A stretch of DNA of 64,000 nt from Alloyangia mangrovi. Lineage in GTDB: Bacteria; Pseudomonadota; Alphaproteobacteria; Rhodobacterales; Rhodobacteraceae. Positions 27,059-38,349 of the stretch are shown here, piece after piece. The stretch spans positions 1 through 64,000 of the forward strand of contig NZ_NTHN02000013.1 of assembly GCF_002300555.2 (NCBI RefSeq). The letters are read 5' to 3'. Both the position numbers and the translations under genes were made by a program. The notes under the pieces are model-generated. The model ran no database searches. It was not told the DNA's origin and was given only the letters and a program-made list of their open reading frames with translations. Positions within the stretch are counted from its first letter, which is position 1; the number at the start of each line of letters is the position of its first letter.

Positions 27059-28321
27059 ATGACGGAACCCGTTCCACCTGACATGGCCCGCCCGCCCAGG
27101 GGCATGGGCCCGCTCGCCCGCCGCGAGGCGCGGCTCGCCTGGGGCCTGCTGATGCCGACGCTGATCGCCGTGGCACTGGTGGTGATCCTGCCGCTGCTGG
27201 CGGTCTTCTGGATCGCCTTCAAGCCGATCGGCCTTGCCGAGTTGCGCCCGCCCGCGCCGGTGGTGCGCGAGGACATCCGCGGCGATCTCGAGGCGGGCGA
27301 TCCCGACGCCTACCTGCGCTACCGCCTGCGCAATTCCTCGCAGGACCAGGCGATCACCGGTGTCACCCTGACCGACAGCTGGCCCGAGGGGCTGACCGCT
27401 TCCGAGATGGACCCGCGCTGTACGCTCGAAGGGTCCACGTTACGCTGCGATCTCGGCGACTGGGAGGGCGGCTTCCGCGACCAGATCCGCATCCCCGTCG
27501 CGGCCGACCCAAGCTATTTCGAAGGGCCGGACGTCGAAGAGACCGAGCCGGTGATCACCGGCAAGGCCAACAACGTGCTCACCTCCTTCTCGAGCTTCAC
27601 GCTGGAGAACTTCGCCCGCATCTTCGACGGCTCGGAATTCTGGTCGGTGCTCGGCGTCACGCTCTTCTACACGGTCTTTGGCACCGCCGGCGCGCTGATC
27701 CTCGGGCTCTTCGCCGCCATGCTGCTCGACAAGAGCTTCACCGGCCAGGGCCTCCTGCGCGGGCTCTACCTCTTTCCCTATGTCGCCCCGGTGATCGCTG
27801 TCGCCTTCGCCTGGATCCTGCTGTTCGACCCCTACTCCGGCTCGGCGAACGCGCTGCTGATGCAGATGGGCGTGACCTCGCAGGCAATCAACTTCTTCGG
27901 CGAGCGGCCGCTGGCGCTGATCATGGTGACACTCTTCGAGATCTGGCGCTATTTCCCGCTGTCGTTCCTGTTCATCCTCGCGCGGATGCAGTCGATCGAC
28001 ACCGACATGTACGAGGCCGCCGACATGGACGGCGCCTCGCCGTTCCAGAAATTCCGCTACCTGTCGCTGCCGCAGCTGCTGGGGATCCTCTCGGTGCTCT
28101 TCCTGCTGCGCTTCATCTGGACCTTCAACAAGTTCGACGACATCTTCCTGCTCACCGGCGGCAATGCCGGCACCCGCGTGCTGACGGTGAATGTCTACGA
28201 GCAGGCCTTTGCCCTGTCGAACATCGGCGCGGGCGCGGCGGTGGCGGTGGTGATCTTCCTGTCGCTGATCCTCTTCTCGCTGGTCTTCTTCCGCGTGATG
28301 AGCCGGGAGGAGGGGCTGTGA
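27059..28321 (+). CDS. Sugar ABC transporter permease (MalF-like) with DUF11-like periplasmic insert
   Basis: First membrane subunit of the importer, 420 residues against about 300 for a usual permease. After transmembrane helix 1 (about residues 27-50) there is an insert of roughly 120 residues before helix 2 (about 190). It contains VTLTDSWPEGLTASEMDPRC followed by STLRCDLGDWEGG, which resembles the DUF11 beta-sandwich found in surface proteins. The rest is standard: YLFPYVAPVIAVAFAWILLF and EAADMDGASPFQKFRYLSLP, the ATPase-coupling EAA loop. GGAGGG precedes the ATG at 27059. MalF of enteric bacteria also has a periplasmic insert, but of a different fold. Confidence 0.88.
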   Translation: MTEPVPPDMARPPRGMGPLARREARLAWGLLMPTLIAVALVVILPLLAVFWIAFKPIGLAELRPPAPVVREDIRGDLEAGDPDAYLRYRLRNSSQDQAITGVTLTDSWPEGLTASEMDPRCTLEGSTLRCDLGDWEGGFRDQIRIPVAADPSYFEGPDVEETEPVITGKANNVLTSFSSFTLENFARIFDGSEFWSVLGVTLFYTVFGTAGALILGLFAAMLLDKSFTGQGLLRGLYLFPYVAPVIAVAFAWILLFDPYSGSANALLMQMGVTSQAINFFGERPLALIMVTLFEIWRYFPLSFLFILARMQSIDTDMYEAADMDGASPFQKFRYLSLPQLLGILSVLFLLRFIWTFNKFDDIFLLTGGNAGTRVLTVNVYEQAFALSNIGAGAAVAVVIFLSLILFSLVFFRVMSREEGL

Positions 28322-28357
28322 GGCGCGTCTGCGCGATGCTGCGGCCCGCCACCGGCG

Positions 28358-28412
28358 CCGGACCGGGGGCCAGCCCCCGGACCCCCGGGATATTTCCGCC
28401 TAGAAGAAAGAG
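28358..28412 (-). repeat. Intergenic repeat, copy B (inverted, between the two permease genes)
   Basis: Read on the minus strand: TTTCTTCTAGGC, then GGAAATATCCCGGGGG, then inverted repeats CCGGGGGC/GCCCCCGG. Same core as copies at 22555 and 30708, in opposite orientation. It ends just before the AGGGGG ribosome-binding site of the next gene. Confidence 0.75.
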
Positions 28413-28421
28413 GGGGCTTTC

Positions 28422-29637
28422 ATGAGAGCGCTGCGTTTCGGATATGTCACCGCGCCGCTTCTGGGCGGCCTCTGGGGCTTCGTCATCGCCACCACCGTGG
28501 CGGTCGCCATGAGCTTTGCCACCGGCGCCGGCTTCCGGCCTTCATGGCTGTCGCTGCCCTGGGGGGGCGCTGATGGGGCTGGCCTGCCTGCGCGGCGGCA
28601 GCGGGCCCGCGCTGCCACTCGGCCTCGGCCTGGCCGCGCTGCTCGCCTCCGGCCTGGCGGGTCTTTCGCCCATCGCCATCGCCCCGGAGGCGGCCCCATT
28701 GGCACGCTGGATCGGACACCTCGCGACCGTGCTTTTCACCGGACTGGGCCTTTGGAAGATCCTCGACAAGGTGGTGCCCGGCGCGCTCACCCGCCACGTC
28801 TTCGAGGCGGCGGTGATCCGGTTCCTGACCGGCTTCGGCTACATCTTCTTCACCGCCATCGTGGTCATCCCCTTCTACGTGATGGTGATGACATCGCTGA
28901 AGAACCAGGCGGCGCTGGTGCAGAACCCGCTGGATTTCTCGCTCGACCTGGGCCAGGGACTCGGCCTTTTCCGGTCCTACGTCGAGCTGATGCGGGATTA
29001 CAATTTCGGCAGCTATCTGTGGACGTCCTTCTACGTCTCGGTGCTGACCGTGCTGATCACCCTGGCCTTCGCCATCCCGGGCGCCTACGCCGTGGCGCGG
29101 CTGCGGTTCCGTGGGCAAAAGGTCTTCTCGCGCTCGATCCTGCTGATCTACATGGTGCCGATGATCGTGCTCGCGCTGCCGATCTACATCGCCTTCTCGA
29201 TGACCGGGCTGCGCAACACGATCTTCGGCATCGTGCTGATCTACCCGGTCACCACCATTCCCGTGGCGCTCTACATGCTGCAGGGCTACTTCCGAGGACT
29301 GCCGTCCGAGGTCGAGGAGGCGGGGCTGATGGACGGGCTGTCGCGGCTCAGGGTGATCTGGAGCATCACCCTGCCGCTGTCGTTGCCGGCGCTGGCCTCG
29401 GTCTCGCTCTACGTCTTCATGATCGCCTGGAACGAGTTCCTGCTGGCCTTCATGCTGCTCGACGATCCGGGAAAGTTCACCCTGACCCGCGGCATCGCCT
29501 CGCTGAACTCCTCGGAGGTGCCGCGCCAGCACCTTATGGCGGGCGCGGTGATCGCCACGCTGCCGATCATGGTCCTCTTCCTGGGGCTCGAGCGCTTCAT
29601 GACCAAGGGGCTGACCGCCGGATCGGTTAAAGGATGA
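28422..29637 (+). pseudogene. Sugar ABC transporter permease (MalG-like), apparent 1-base frameshift
   Basis: Second membrane subunit. The frame from ATG 28422 (MRALRFGYVTAPLLGG) is shifted by a run of seven G at 28561-28567. With six G it reads WGALMGLACLRGG and continues through TVLFTGLGLWKIL, FFTAIVVIPFYVMVMTSLKN and the coupling loop EEAGLMDGLSRLRVIWSITL to 29637, about 404 residues. The part after the shift could also start at ATG 28573, giving about 354 residues with all core helices, so activity may survive even if the shift is real. A consensus-sequence error is the simplest explanation. Confidence 0.82.
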
Positions 29638-29679
29638 GACGGGCCGCGCCCCTCTCCAGACCAACAAGGAATGACTGAC

Positions 29680-30705
<1,026 letters not shown>

Positions 30706-30707
30706 GC

Positions 30708-30780
30708 CTTTCTTCTAGGCCCAAGTATCCCGGGGGAGTCCGCGCCAGCGGACGGGGGCAGCGCCCCCAAACCCGCCGCT
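30708..30780 (+). repeat. Intergenic repeat, copy C (downstream of sugar ABC operon)
   Basis: TTTCTTCTAGGC, then AAGTATCCCGGGGGAG, then two strong hairpins, GTCCGC-GCCA-GCGGAC and GGGGGC-AGC-GCCCCC. Same family as copies A and B. Its place after the last gene of an operon fits a terminator or 3' stabilising role. Confidence 0.75.
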
Positions 30781-30836
30781 TGCCGCATGCACCGCCCGCG
30801 TGTCATCAATATCCCACCGAGGGGGAGGAGAAGACG

Positions 30837-32162
30837 ATGCGCAGGATGGGCATGGCCCTGGCGGGGCTGACCGTGCTGGCGGGCGCCGCCACGGCGGAGA
30901 CGCGCCTGCCGCGCGCCGTGGGCGATGCGGATTTCGTGGAGACCGGCGCCGAAGAAGTCGCGCTGGGGCGGTTGCTCTTCTACGACCGCCTTCTCTCTGG
31001 CAACCGCAACATTGCCTGCGCCACCTGTCACCACCCGCGGTTTGCCACTTCGGACGGGCTGAGCCTCGGGCTCGGCGAGGGCGCCGTCGGCCTCGGGCCC
31101 GACCGCCACGTCACCACCGAAGACACCCCCGAGCAGCGCATCCCGCGCAACGCCACGGCGCTTTTCAACCTTGGGGCACATGAATTCACCACGCTCTTCC
31201 ACGATGGCCGGATCGAGGCCGACCCGTCCCGTCCCGCCGGCATCCGCACGCCGATGGCCGAGGACATGGAGCAAGGCTTCTCGGGGGTGCTCTCGGCCCA
31301 GACCATGTTTCCGGTGCTCTCGCCCGACGAGATGGCCGGGCACTATTCCGAGAGCGACGTCTCCAAGGCGGTGCGCTCAGGGCGGATCACCGGCGACGGC
31401 GGCGCCTGGGACATCATCTCGCGGCGGGTTGCGGCGATCCCCGGCTATGCCGCGCGCTTCGAGGCGGTCTATCCGCATGTGACGCAGGGCGCGCCGATCC
31501 ATTTCACCGACATCTCCAATGCCATCGCCGCCTTTGTCGCCTTTGAGTGGCGCTCCGACGACAGTCCCTTCGACGCGGCGCTTCGTGGCGAGATGCCGCT
31601 GAACGGCGCGGCGGCCGAGGGTGCCGCGCTCTTCTTCGGCGAGGCGGGCTGCGCAGCGTGTCACTCCGGCCCCTTCCTCACCGACCACGATTTCCACGCC
31701 ATGGGCGCGCCGCAGCTCGGGCCGGGCAAGGCCGAGCGCTTCGAGCATCACGCGCGCGACGACGGGCGGATGCGGGTGACCGGCCGCGAGGAGGACCGTT
31801 TCGCCTTCCGCACGCCCTCGTTGCGCAATGTGGCGAAGACCGGGCCATGGGGCCACGCTGGCGGACATGACGACCTGGCGACTTTCGTCGCCGACCATTC
31901 GGCGCGCGCCGAGGGGCTGGGGCACTACGCACGGCATGTCGTCCTCCCAGAGCTGCCGGAGACGAAGCCCGACTGGGCGGTGCTGGACGACCCTCTCGAG
32001 GTTCAGGCACTGGTCGCCGCCGCCGGGCCGGGCACGGTGCTGACCGAAGACGAGATCGCGGCGCTCATGGCCTTTCTCGAGACATTGACCGATCCGGTTG
32101 CGCTCTCGGGACGCCTCGGCGTGCCGGAGACAGTCCCCTCGGGCCTGCCAGTGGACCGTTGA
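30837..32162 (+). CDS. Di-heme cytochrome c peroxidase-like protein (MauG/CcpA type)
   Basis: Periplasmic 441-residue protein with a signal peptide (MRRMGMALAGLTVLAGAATA) and two heme c motifs, CATCH near residue 62 and CAACH near residue 272. Around the first, GRLLFYDRLLSGN is typical of bacterial di-heme peroxidases; FRTPSLRNVAKTGPWGHAG precedes the distal ligand region of the second. Such proteins reduce H2O2 or, as MauG, oxidise protein residues. A GGGGGAGGAG ribosome-binding site supports the start. The convergent neighbour is an FG-GAP/UnbV protein. Confidence 0.88.
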   Translation: MRRMGMALAGLTVLAGAATAETRLPRAVGDADFVETGAEEVALGRLLFYDRLLSGNRNIACATCHHPRFATSDGLSLGLGEGAVGLGPDRHVTTEDTPEQRIPRNATALFNLGAHEFTTLFHDGRIEADPSRPAGIRTPMAEDMEQGFSGVLSAQTMFPVLSPDEMAGHYSESDVSKAVRSGRITGDGGAWDIISRRVAAIPGYAARFEAVYPHVTQGAPIHFTDISNAIAAFVAFEWRSDDSPFDAALRGEMPLNGAAAEGAALFFGEAGCAACHSGPFLTDHDFHAMGAPQLGPGKAERFEHHARDDGRMRVTGREEDRFAFRTPSLRNVAKTGPWGHAGGHDDLATFVADHSARAEGLGHYARHVVLPELPETKPDWAVLDDPLEVQALVAAAGPGTVLTEDEIAALMAFLETLTDPVALSGRLGVPETVPSGLPVDR

Positions 32163-32166
32163 GCCC

Positions 32167-33664
32167 CTAGGGCCGCTCGACCCGCATCACCTCGCCGGGG
32201 CGCGCGGCCTGCCAGTCGCCCGCCACGCCATCCGGCCAGATCACTCGCAGTTCGGCCTCCGTCTCCGCGCCGAGACCGAAGTGCAGCGGCAGGGCGCTGC
32301 CCCCTGCGTGGCCGCCGCCGATCGTGACTTCCTGCGCCTGGACGCCGGAGGCAGAGCGCAGTTCGACCCAGGCGCCAACCGCATGGCGGTTCACCCCCGA
32401 CTGTGCCGGACCAACCCCGACCCAGCCCCCCGCCGCTTCGGTCACGTTGCGCCAGAGCTCCATCGGGGCGCGGCGGTTCACCACCACCAGATCGAGCAGC
32501 CCGTCGCTGTTCAGATCGGCCAGCGCCGCGCCGCGGGCGCGGTGCATGGTGGCGATGCCTGCCTCGAGCCCGGCCTCGGCGAAATGCCCGTCCGCCCCCT
32601 GCATGAGCAGCGAATTGGGATCGGCCATTGCCATGCCGGGCATCTGGTCGACGTTGCCCTTGGAGATGAAGAGATCGGCCCGTCCGTCGTTGTCGACGTC
32701 GCCGAATTCCGCGTGCCAGCCGGTCGAGGGCCTCCCGTCGCCCCCCCGTATAGGGCCGGTGCGCGGTCGTGCCCTGCGCGTAGGGCGCATCCTCGAACCC
32801 CTGCCCGCGGTTGAACTGCAGGAGTTGGTCGCCCATCGAGGTCATCATCACCTCGGGCAGCCCGTCACCGGTGAGATCGCGCGAGGCGATCCCCATGCCC
32901 CAGAGCGAGACCTTGGCCCAATCGGTGCGCTCCTCCAGCGGAGAGAGGCGGAACATCTGCTCGTAGCCGCCCTTCACGTAGTAGTGCCGGTCGTTCGACA
33001 GGCGCAGCTCGGGCGTGCCGCTGCGCCGCCAGTCCGAGATCAGCGCCGAGAGGGTGCACCAGCCGGGTTCGATGGTCTCAACCGCGCCGAAGCCGGTGTC
33101 GCCGGGGCGGATCAGCTCGCTGCTGTCGCAGGCCTCGAAGGGGCCATCGGGGTCGAAACGGTCGACGTAATTTCCGACAAAGACCGTGGGCCAATCCTGC
33201 CCGGCCTCCCAGGTGGCGGCGAAAGCGGTGGACCAGGCGTCGCGCTGCGGAAGCTGCCACGCCTCGGAGGCATCCTCGAAGCGGCACTCGCCGAGCCCGC
33301 GCAGCACGACATTCGGTCCGACCCGCAGCACGAAGAGATCGAGCTGCCCGTCGCTGTCGACGTCCAGAGGGTAGGCGCCGGTGACGCCGGTCAGCTCTGG
33401 CAGTTCGCCGGGCTCGAAGCGTAGCTCCCCGCCAGTCTCGGATCTGTTGACGAAAAGCGCCGCGGGCGCGGTGCCCCCGGCGGCAAAAAGCTCTGGCAGG
33501 TCGTCGCCGTTGCAGTCGAAGGCGGCCAGCCCGCCGCCGACAAAATGCTCCCAGCCGCCGGAATAGAGGTGCGCGACCGGCAGGCCCGCGCTGTCGTCGA
33601 AAAAGACCGGCCCCGCCGTGCCCACCGACGGCACCAGCGCCAGAAGAGCTGCCGCCCGCCTCAT
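32167..33664 (-). pseudogene. Secreted FG-GAP repeat protein with ASPIC/UnbV domain (CRTAC1-like), apparent frameshift
   Basis: Signal peptide (RRAAALLALVPSVGTAG), several FG-GAP/VCBS repeats with Ca-binding loops such as AFDCNGDDLPELFAAGG, DVDSDGQLDLF and DLTGDGLPEVMM, then a C-terminal ASPIC/UnbV domain. A run of seven C on the plus strand (32741-32747) breaks the frame after HRPYTGG. With six, it reads DGRPSTGWHAEFGDVDNDG and continues through DLNSDGLLDLVVV to 32167, 498 residues in all. Both halves are well conserved, so an indel in the sequence is likelier than decay. The start overlaps the ROK regulator stop (ATGA). Confidence 0.82.
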
Positions 33665-34941
33665 TGCGCTGCCATCTCGCGGCCCGCGCCGAGCATCTGC
33701 TCGGTCAGCGTCTCAAGTGCCAGCGCCGCCGCGCCGCGTGCCCAGACCATGTCGCCCCAGGCGTGGATCTCGACCTTCGGCGCCCCGCGGCCGGTTTCGA
33801 TCATCATCGTCTTCATCTCGGTCAGCGTGCCCTCGGCATAGAGGTAATCGTAGCGCATCCGTTCGCCCGACAGGATAATGAGCTGCGGATCAAAGAGGTT
33901 GGTGACATTGGCCAGCGCCAACGACAGGTAGCGCCCGGCGCGGCGGAAGATCGAATGCGCCGCCGGGTTGCCGGCCTTGGCCTGGCTGAAGAGGCTTTCC
34001 AGAAGCGCCCGCACCGAGCGGGTTTCAAGGTCCGGCAGGTTCAGCGCCGTGCGCGCCTCGCGGACCAGCGCGTAGTCGGCGACATAGGCCTCGAGACAGC
34101 CGCGCTGTCCGCAGCGGCAGAGCGCCCCGTCGAGATGCACCTTCATGTGGCCCAGTTCCATCCCCATGCCATGGGCGCCGCGATAGAGCCGGTGGTTCAT
34201 GACGAACCCCATGCCGACGCCATGCTCGATGGTGACCACGGCAAAGTTCGACATGGTCCGCCCCGCCCCGAACCAGAGTTCGGCGAGGGTCACGAGGTTG
34301 GCGTCATTGTCGATATGCACCGGCAGGCCAAGCCGCTGCGAGAGCGCCGGGCTGAGGTCGGTATCGCGCAGATCGAGGATCGGCGACCAGCGCACCAGCC
34401 CGGTCTCGGCATCGACGAAGCCCGGCACCCCGAGCCCGAGCCCGCGCAGCGACCCCGCCTCGACCCCGGCCGCACCGCAGACCTCGCGCATGAGCGCCTC
34501 GGTCACCTCGCCGACCGCCTGCACCGACAGCTGCCCCGGGGTGCGCGGCATGGAGGCGGTGGCGATCACCCGGCCCGAGAGGTCGGCAAGAACCGCGGTA
34601 TGATGGATGTCCGAGAGTTTCATCCCCATGACGTGATGCACGCCGGGCCGGACCTGCAGCGCCACTGCGGGGCGCCCGCGCCCGCTGTCCCCGACCCGCG
34701 CCGCCTGTACTTCCTCGAGGAAGCCGGTCTCGATCAACTCGGAGGTGATCGTGGTGACCGAGGCGGGGCTGACCCGAAGGTCCTTGGCCACCTGCACCCG
34801 CGGCACCCGCCCGAGCGCGCGCACATGCTCGAAAACCTGCTGGCGCAGCGGGCGCAGCGCCGAGTCCGGGGACTGGAGGAGGGGGCCGCAGCCGATGATT
34901 TCCGCCTCGTCGTTCATGTCGCTGGGACGCCCCGAATTCAT
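33661..34941 (-). CDS. ROK-family transcriptional regulator, probable xylose repressor
   Basis: DNA-binding sugar sensor, 426 residues. An N-terminal winged HTH (about residues 30-80, PRVQVAKDLRVSPASVTTIT) is followed by a ROK sugar-kinase-like domain with the zinc motif CRCGQRGCLEAY and the ligand segment HGVGMGFVMNHRLYRGAHG. Divergent from xylF across 202 bp, which suggests XylR-type control of the xyl genes. Start 34941 has TTGGA upstream; an internal Met at 34917 is possible. It also overlaps the downstream FG-GAP gene, an odd operon partner. Confidence 0.85.
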   Translation of the reverse strand: MNSGRPSDMNDEAEIIGCGPLLQSPDSALRPLRQQVFEHVRALGRVPRVQVAKDLRVSPASVTTITSELIETGFLEEVQAARVGDSGRGRPAVALQVRPGVHHVMGMKLSDIHHTAVLADLSGRVIATASMPRTPGQLSVQAVGEVTEALMREVCGAAGVEAGSLRGLGLGVPGFVDAETGLVRWSPILDLRDTDLSPALSQRLGLPVHIDNDANLVTLAELWFGAGRTMSNFAVVTIEHGVGMGFVMNHRLYRGAHGMGMELGHMKVHLDGALCRCGQRGCLEAYVADYALVREARTALNLPDLETRSVRALLESLFSQAKAGNPAAHSIFRRAGRYLSLALANVTNLFDPQLIILSGERMRYDYLYAEGTLTEMKTMMIETGRGAPKVEIHAWGDMVWARGAAALALETLTEQMLGAGREMAAQ

Positions 34942-34956
34942 TTATTCCAAAAACAA

Positions 34957-34971
34957 ATTTCAGCCTGAAAT
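34957..34971. promoter_or_regulatory. Candidate ROK operator in the xyl divergent region
   Basis: Perfect 15-bp palindrome ATTTCAG-C-CTGAAAT, 16 bp upstream of the ROK start. The surrounding AT-rich region also holds a consensus TTGACA at 35058-35063, a likely -35 element for xylF although no clear -10 is seen. Operator role is inferred from position and symmetry. Confidence 0.45.
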
Positions 34972-35143
34972 CCACACCCAGGCCACATGAAGGGCACAAG
35001 GTCAGGAGTTATGGCCGAAATTTGCCCTATCCAGCAATATGCGCGGCCAAATTTAATTTGACAACTGAATTTAAGAGGCTCAGGCTGACCTAGCGTCGAG
35101 GGAGAACGACGCACGCCCCACCGGGGCACCTAGGGAGGAAAAC

Positions 35144-36163
35144 ATGTATAAGACCTTGCTGGCCTCTGCGGCCATCACACTCGGGCTTGCCGTAACGGCA
35201 TCCGCCCAGACCGTTGGCGTGTCCTGGTCAAACTTCCAGGAGGAGCGCTGGAAGACCGACGAGGCCGCGATCAAGTCGGCTCTGGAAGCCGCGGGCGCGA
35301 GCTATGTCTCGGCCGACGCGCAATCCTCGTCCTCGAAGCAGCTGTCGGACGTCGAGTCGCTGATGGCGCAGGGGGTGGACGCGCTGATCATCCTCGCGCA
35401 GGACACCCAGGCCATCATCCCCGCGGTCGAGGCCGCCGCCAACGAGGGCGTGCCGGTGATCGCCTATGACCGCCTGATCGAGGACAGCCGCGCCTTCTAC
35501 CTGACCTTCGACAACGTCGAGGTCGGCCGGATGCAGGCCCGCGCGGTGCTCGATGCGGCGCCCGAGGGCAACTACGTGATGATCAAGGGCTCGCCCACCG
35601 ATCCCAACGCCGATTTCCTGCGCGGCGGCCAGCAAGAGGTGCTGCAGGAGGCCATCGACAGCGGCAAGATCACCATCGTCGGCGAGGCCTATACAGACGG
35701 CTGGCTGCCCGCCAACGCGCAGCGCAACATGGAACAGATCCTGACCGCCAACGACAACAAGGTCGACGCGGTGGTCGCCTCGAACGATGGCACCGCCGGC
35801 GGCGCCGTGGCGGCGCTGACCGCGCAGGGGCTCGACGGCATCCCGGTCTCAGGCCAGGACGGCGACCACGCCGCGCTGAACCGCGTGGCCCGCGGCACCC
35901 AGACCGTCTCGGTGTGGAAGGACGCGCGCGAGCTGGGCAAGGCGGCGGGCGAGATCGCCGTGCAGCTGGCCGGCGACACCATGGCCAGCGACATCGAGGG
36001 CGCGGCGGAATGGACCTCCCCGGCAGGCACCACGCTCTGGGCCAAGTTCCTCGAGCCGGTGCCGATCACCAAGGACAACCTCGAGACCGTGGTCGACGCG
36101 GGCTGGATCAGCAAGGACGCGCTGTGCCAGGGCGTCTCGGGCGGCCCCGCCCCCTGCAACTGA
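35144..36163 (+). CDS. xylF: D-xylose ABC transporter substrate-binding protein
   Basis: Periplasmic xylose receptor, 339 residues. A signal peptide ([21 protein letters not shown]) is followed by [19 protein letters not shown], the XylF signature. [17 protein letters not shown] and [16 protein letters not shown] match XylF rather than RbsB. AGGGAGGAAAAC precedes the ATG. First gene of xylFHGA, divergent from the ROK regulator, so it is expected to be induced by xylose. Confidence 0.93.
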   Translation: MYKTLLASAAITLGLAVTASAQTVGVSWSNFQEERWKTDEAAIKSALEAAGASYVSADAQSSSSKQLSDVESLMAQGVDALIILAQDTQAIIPAVEAAANEGVPVIAYDRLIEDSRAFYLTFDNVEVGRMQARAVLDAAPEGNYVMIKGSPTDPNADFLRGGQQEVLQEAIDSGKITIVGEAYTDGWLPANAQRNMEQILTANDNKVDAVVASNDGTAGGAVAALTAQGLDGIPVSGQDGDHAALNRVARGTQTVSVWKDARELGKAAGEIAVQLAGDTMASDIEGAAEWTSPAGTTLWAKFLEPVPITKDNLETVVDAGWISKDALCQGVSGGPAPCN

Positions 36164-36260
36164 TCGCGGCGCACGGCCGAAAGACACGCTCCCCGCCGCC
36201 TGATCACAGGTGCGGCGGGGCGCTCCACGCAACGCATCTCTTCAATCCCCCGAGGTCACC

Positions 36261-37553
36261 ATGGCAGAGGCGAACGCCTCCGGCGCAGGGGCCGGCCGCA
36301 GGAACATCTTCAAGACCCTGGAATTCGACACCCGCCTGCTTGGCATGGTCGGCGCGTTCATCCTGGTCTGCATCGTGTTCAACGTCCTAACGGACGGCCG
36401 CTTCCTCACCCCGCGCAATATCTTCAACTTGACGATCCAGACGGTCAGCGTGGCGATCATGGCCACGGGCATGGTCTTCGTCATCGTCACCCGCAACATT
36501 GACCTCAGCGTCGGCGCGCTGCTCGCCACCTGCTCGGCGATGATGGCGATCACCCAGACAAAGCTGCTGCCCGGCCTCGGGCTGGACTACGGCAACCCGG
36601 TGATCGCGCCGCTGGCGATCATTGTCGGGCTGCTCACCGGAGGGATCATCGGCGCTTTCCAGGGCTGGATCGTCGGCTATCTGACCGTGCCCGCCTTCAT
36701 CGTCACGCTCGGCGGGCTGCTGGTCTGGCGCAACGTCGCCTGGTACCTCACCAGCGGACAGACCATCGGCCCACTCGACGACACCTTCCAGACCCTCGGC
36801 GGCATCGGCGGCACGCTCGGCGTCACCGGCAGCTGGATCTTCGGCGTGCTTGCCACGCTGGTCGCCTGGGCCGCCATCGCGCAGGCCCGCAAGGCGCGGA
36901 TCAACCACGAGTTCCCGGTCAAGCCGGTCTGGGCCGAAGGCGTGCTCATGGCGCTCTCGGCGGCGGCGATCCTCGGCTTCGTGGCCATCCTCAATGCCTA
37001 TGAGGTGCCGACCCGGGTGCTGCGGCGCTCCTTCGAGGCGCGCGGCGAGACCATGCCCGAAGGGTTCAGCGCGGGCTACGGCATCCCCTACTCGGTGCTG
37101 CTGCTGATCGCCGTGGCGGTGGTGATGACCATGGTCGCCCGCCGCACGCGGCTCGGCCGCTACATCTTCGCCACCGGCGGCAACCCCGAGGCGGCGGAGC
37201 TTTCCGGCATCAACACCCGCCTGCTGACGGTCAAGGTCTTCGCGGTGATGGGCGTGCTCTGCGCGCTCGCCGGCATGGTCGCCTCGGCCCGCCTGTCGTT
37301 CCACTCCAACGACATCGGCACGCTCGACGAGCTGCGCGTTATCGCCGCGGCGGTGATCGGCGGCACCGCGCTGGCGGGCGGCATCGGCACGATCTATGGC
37401 GCCATCCTCGGCGCGCTGATCATGCAGTCGCTGCAATCGGGCATGGCAATGGTCGGCGTTGATGCGCCGTTCCAGAACATCGTCGTCGGCATCGTGCTGG
37501 TGTTCGCCGTGCTGATCGACATCCTCTACCGCAAGCGCACGGGAGACGCGTGA
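36261..37553 (+). CDS. xylH: Xylose ABC transporter permease
   Basis: Inner-membrane permease of the RbsC/XylH family, 430 residues with about ten helices. [36 protein letters not shown] and [17 protein letters not shown] are family motifs; the extra cytoplasmic segment around residues 190-260 ([15 protein letters not shown]) is normal for XylH compared with shorter RbsC. A GAGGT ribosome-binding site precedes ATG 36261. The stop overlaps the xylG start (TGATG). Confidence 0.92.
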   Translation: MAEANASGAGAGRRNIFKTLEFDTRLLGMVGAFILVCIVFNVLTDGRFLTPRNIFNLTIQTVSVAIMATGMVFVIVTRNIDLSVGALLATCSAMMAITQTKLLPGLGLDYGNPVIAPLAIIVGLLTGGIIGAFQGWIVGYLTVPAFIVTLGGLLVWRNVAWYLTSGQTIGPLDDTFQTLGGIGGTLGVTGSWIFGVLATLVAWAAIAQARKARINHEFPVKPVWAEGVLMALSAAAILGFVAILNAYEVPTRVLRRSFEARGETMPEGFSAGYGIPYSVLLLIAVAVVMTMVARRTRLGRYIFATGGNPEAAELSGINTRLLTVKVFAVMGVLCALAGMVASARLSFHSNDIGTLDELRVIAAAVIGGTALAGGIGTIYGAILGALIMQSLQSGMAMVGVDAPFQNIVVGIVLVFAVLIDILYRKRTGDA

Positions 37554-38308
37554 TGGCTGACAGAACCGGACCTCCGCTGGTCGAGATGCGCGACGTCTCG
37601 GTCTCTTTCGGCGGCATCAAGGCGGTCGATCACGTCACCGTCGATCTCTACCCCGGCGAGGTGGTCGGCCTGCTCGGCCACAACGGCGCGGGCAAGTCGA
37701 CGCTGATCAAGTGCCTGTCGGGCGCTTACCGGATGGACAGCGGCGAGATCCTGATCGACGGGCAAAAGGCCGAGATCCACAACCCGCGCGACGCCCGCCG
37801 CTACAACATCGAGACGATCTACCAGACGCTGGCGCTGGCGGACAATCTTGACGCCGCCTCGAACCTCTTCCTCGGGCGCGAGCTGGTGACCCCCACTGGA
37901 CTGGTGGACGACGCGCAGATGGAGGCCGAGACGCGCAAGATCATGGCCCGGCTCAACCCCAACTTCCGCAAGTTCCAGGACCCGGTGAAGGCGCTTTCGG
38001 GCGGGCAGCGGCAATCGGTGGCCATCGCCCGCGCGGTCTATTTCAACGCCCGCATCCTGATCATGGACGAGCCCACCGCCGCGCTCGGCCCGCAGGAGAC
38101 GCAGATGGTCGCCGAGTTGATCGAGCAACTCAAGGCGCAGGGCCTCGGCATCTTCCTTATCGAGCACGACATCCACAATGTGATGAAGCTCTGCGACCGC
38201 GCCTCGGTGATGAAGAACGGCCAACTCGTCGGCACGGTCAACGTCGACGAGGTCACCGACGAGGACATCCTCGGGATGATCATCCTCGGAAAGCATCCGC
38301 ACCGCTGA
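37553..38308 (+). CDS. xylG: Xylose ABC transporter ATP-binding protein (single ABC domain)
   Basis: ATPase of the xylose importer, 251 residues. Walker [10 protein letters not shown], signature [12 protein letters not shown], Walker [13 protein letters not shown] and switch His in [10 protein letters not shown]. Enteric XylG and RbsA have two fused ABC domains (about 510 residues); this one has a single domain and presumably dimerises, as in FrcA-type systems of other alphaproteobacteria. Coupled to xylH by a 1-bp overlap. Confidence 0.9.
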   Translation: MADRTGPPLVEMRDVSVSFGGIKAVDHVTVDLYPGEVVGLLGHNGAGKSTLIKCLSGAYRMDSGEILIDGQKAEIHNPRDARRYNIETIYQTLALADNLDAASNLFLGRELVTPTGLVDDAQMEAETRKIMARLNPNFRKFQDPVKALSGGQRQSVAIARAVYFNARILIMDEPTAALGPQETQMVAELIEQLKAQGLGIFLIEHDIHNVMKLCDRASVMKNGQLVGTVNVDEVTDEDILGMIILGKHPHR

Positions 38309-38349
38309 ACCGCATTTCCAAGGGCACCCCTTCTCACTGCGAGGCACTC

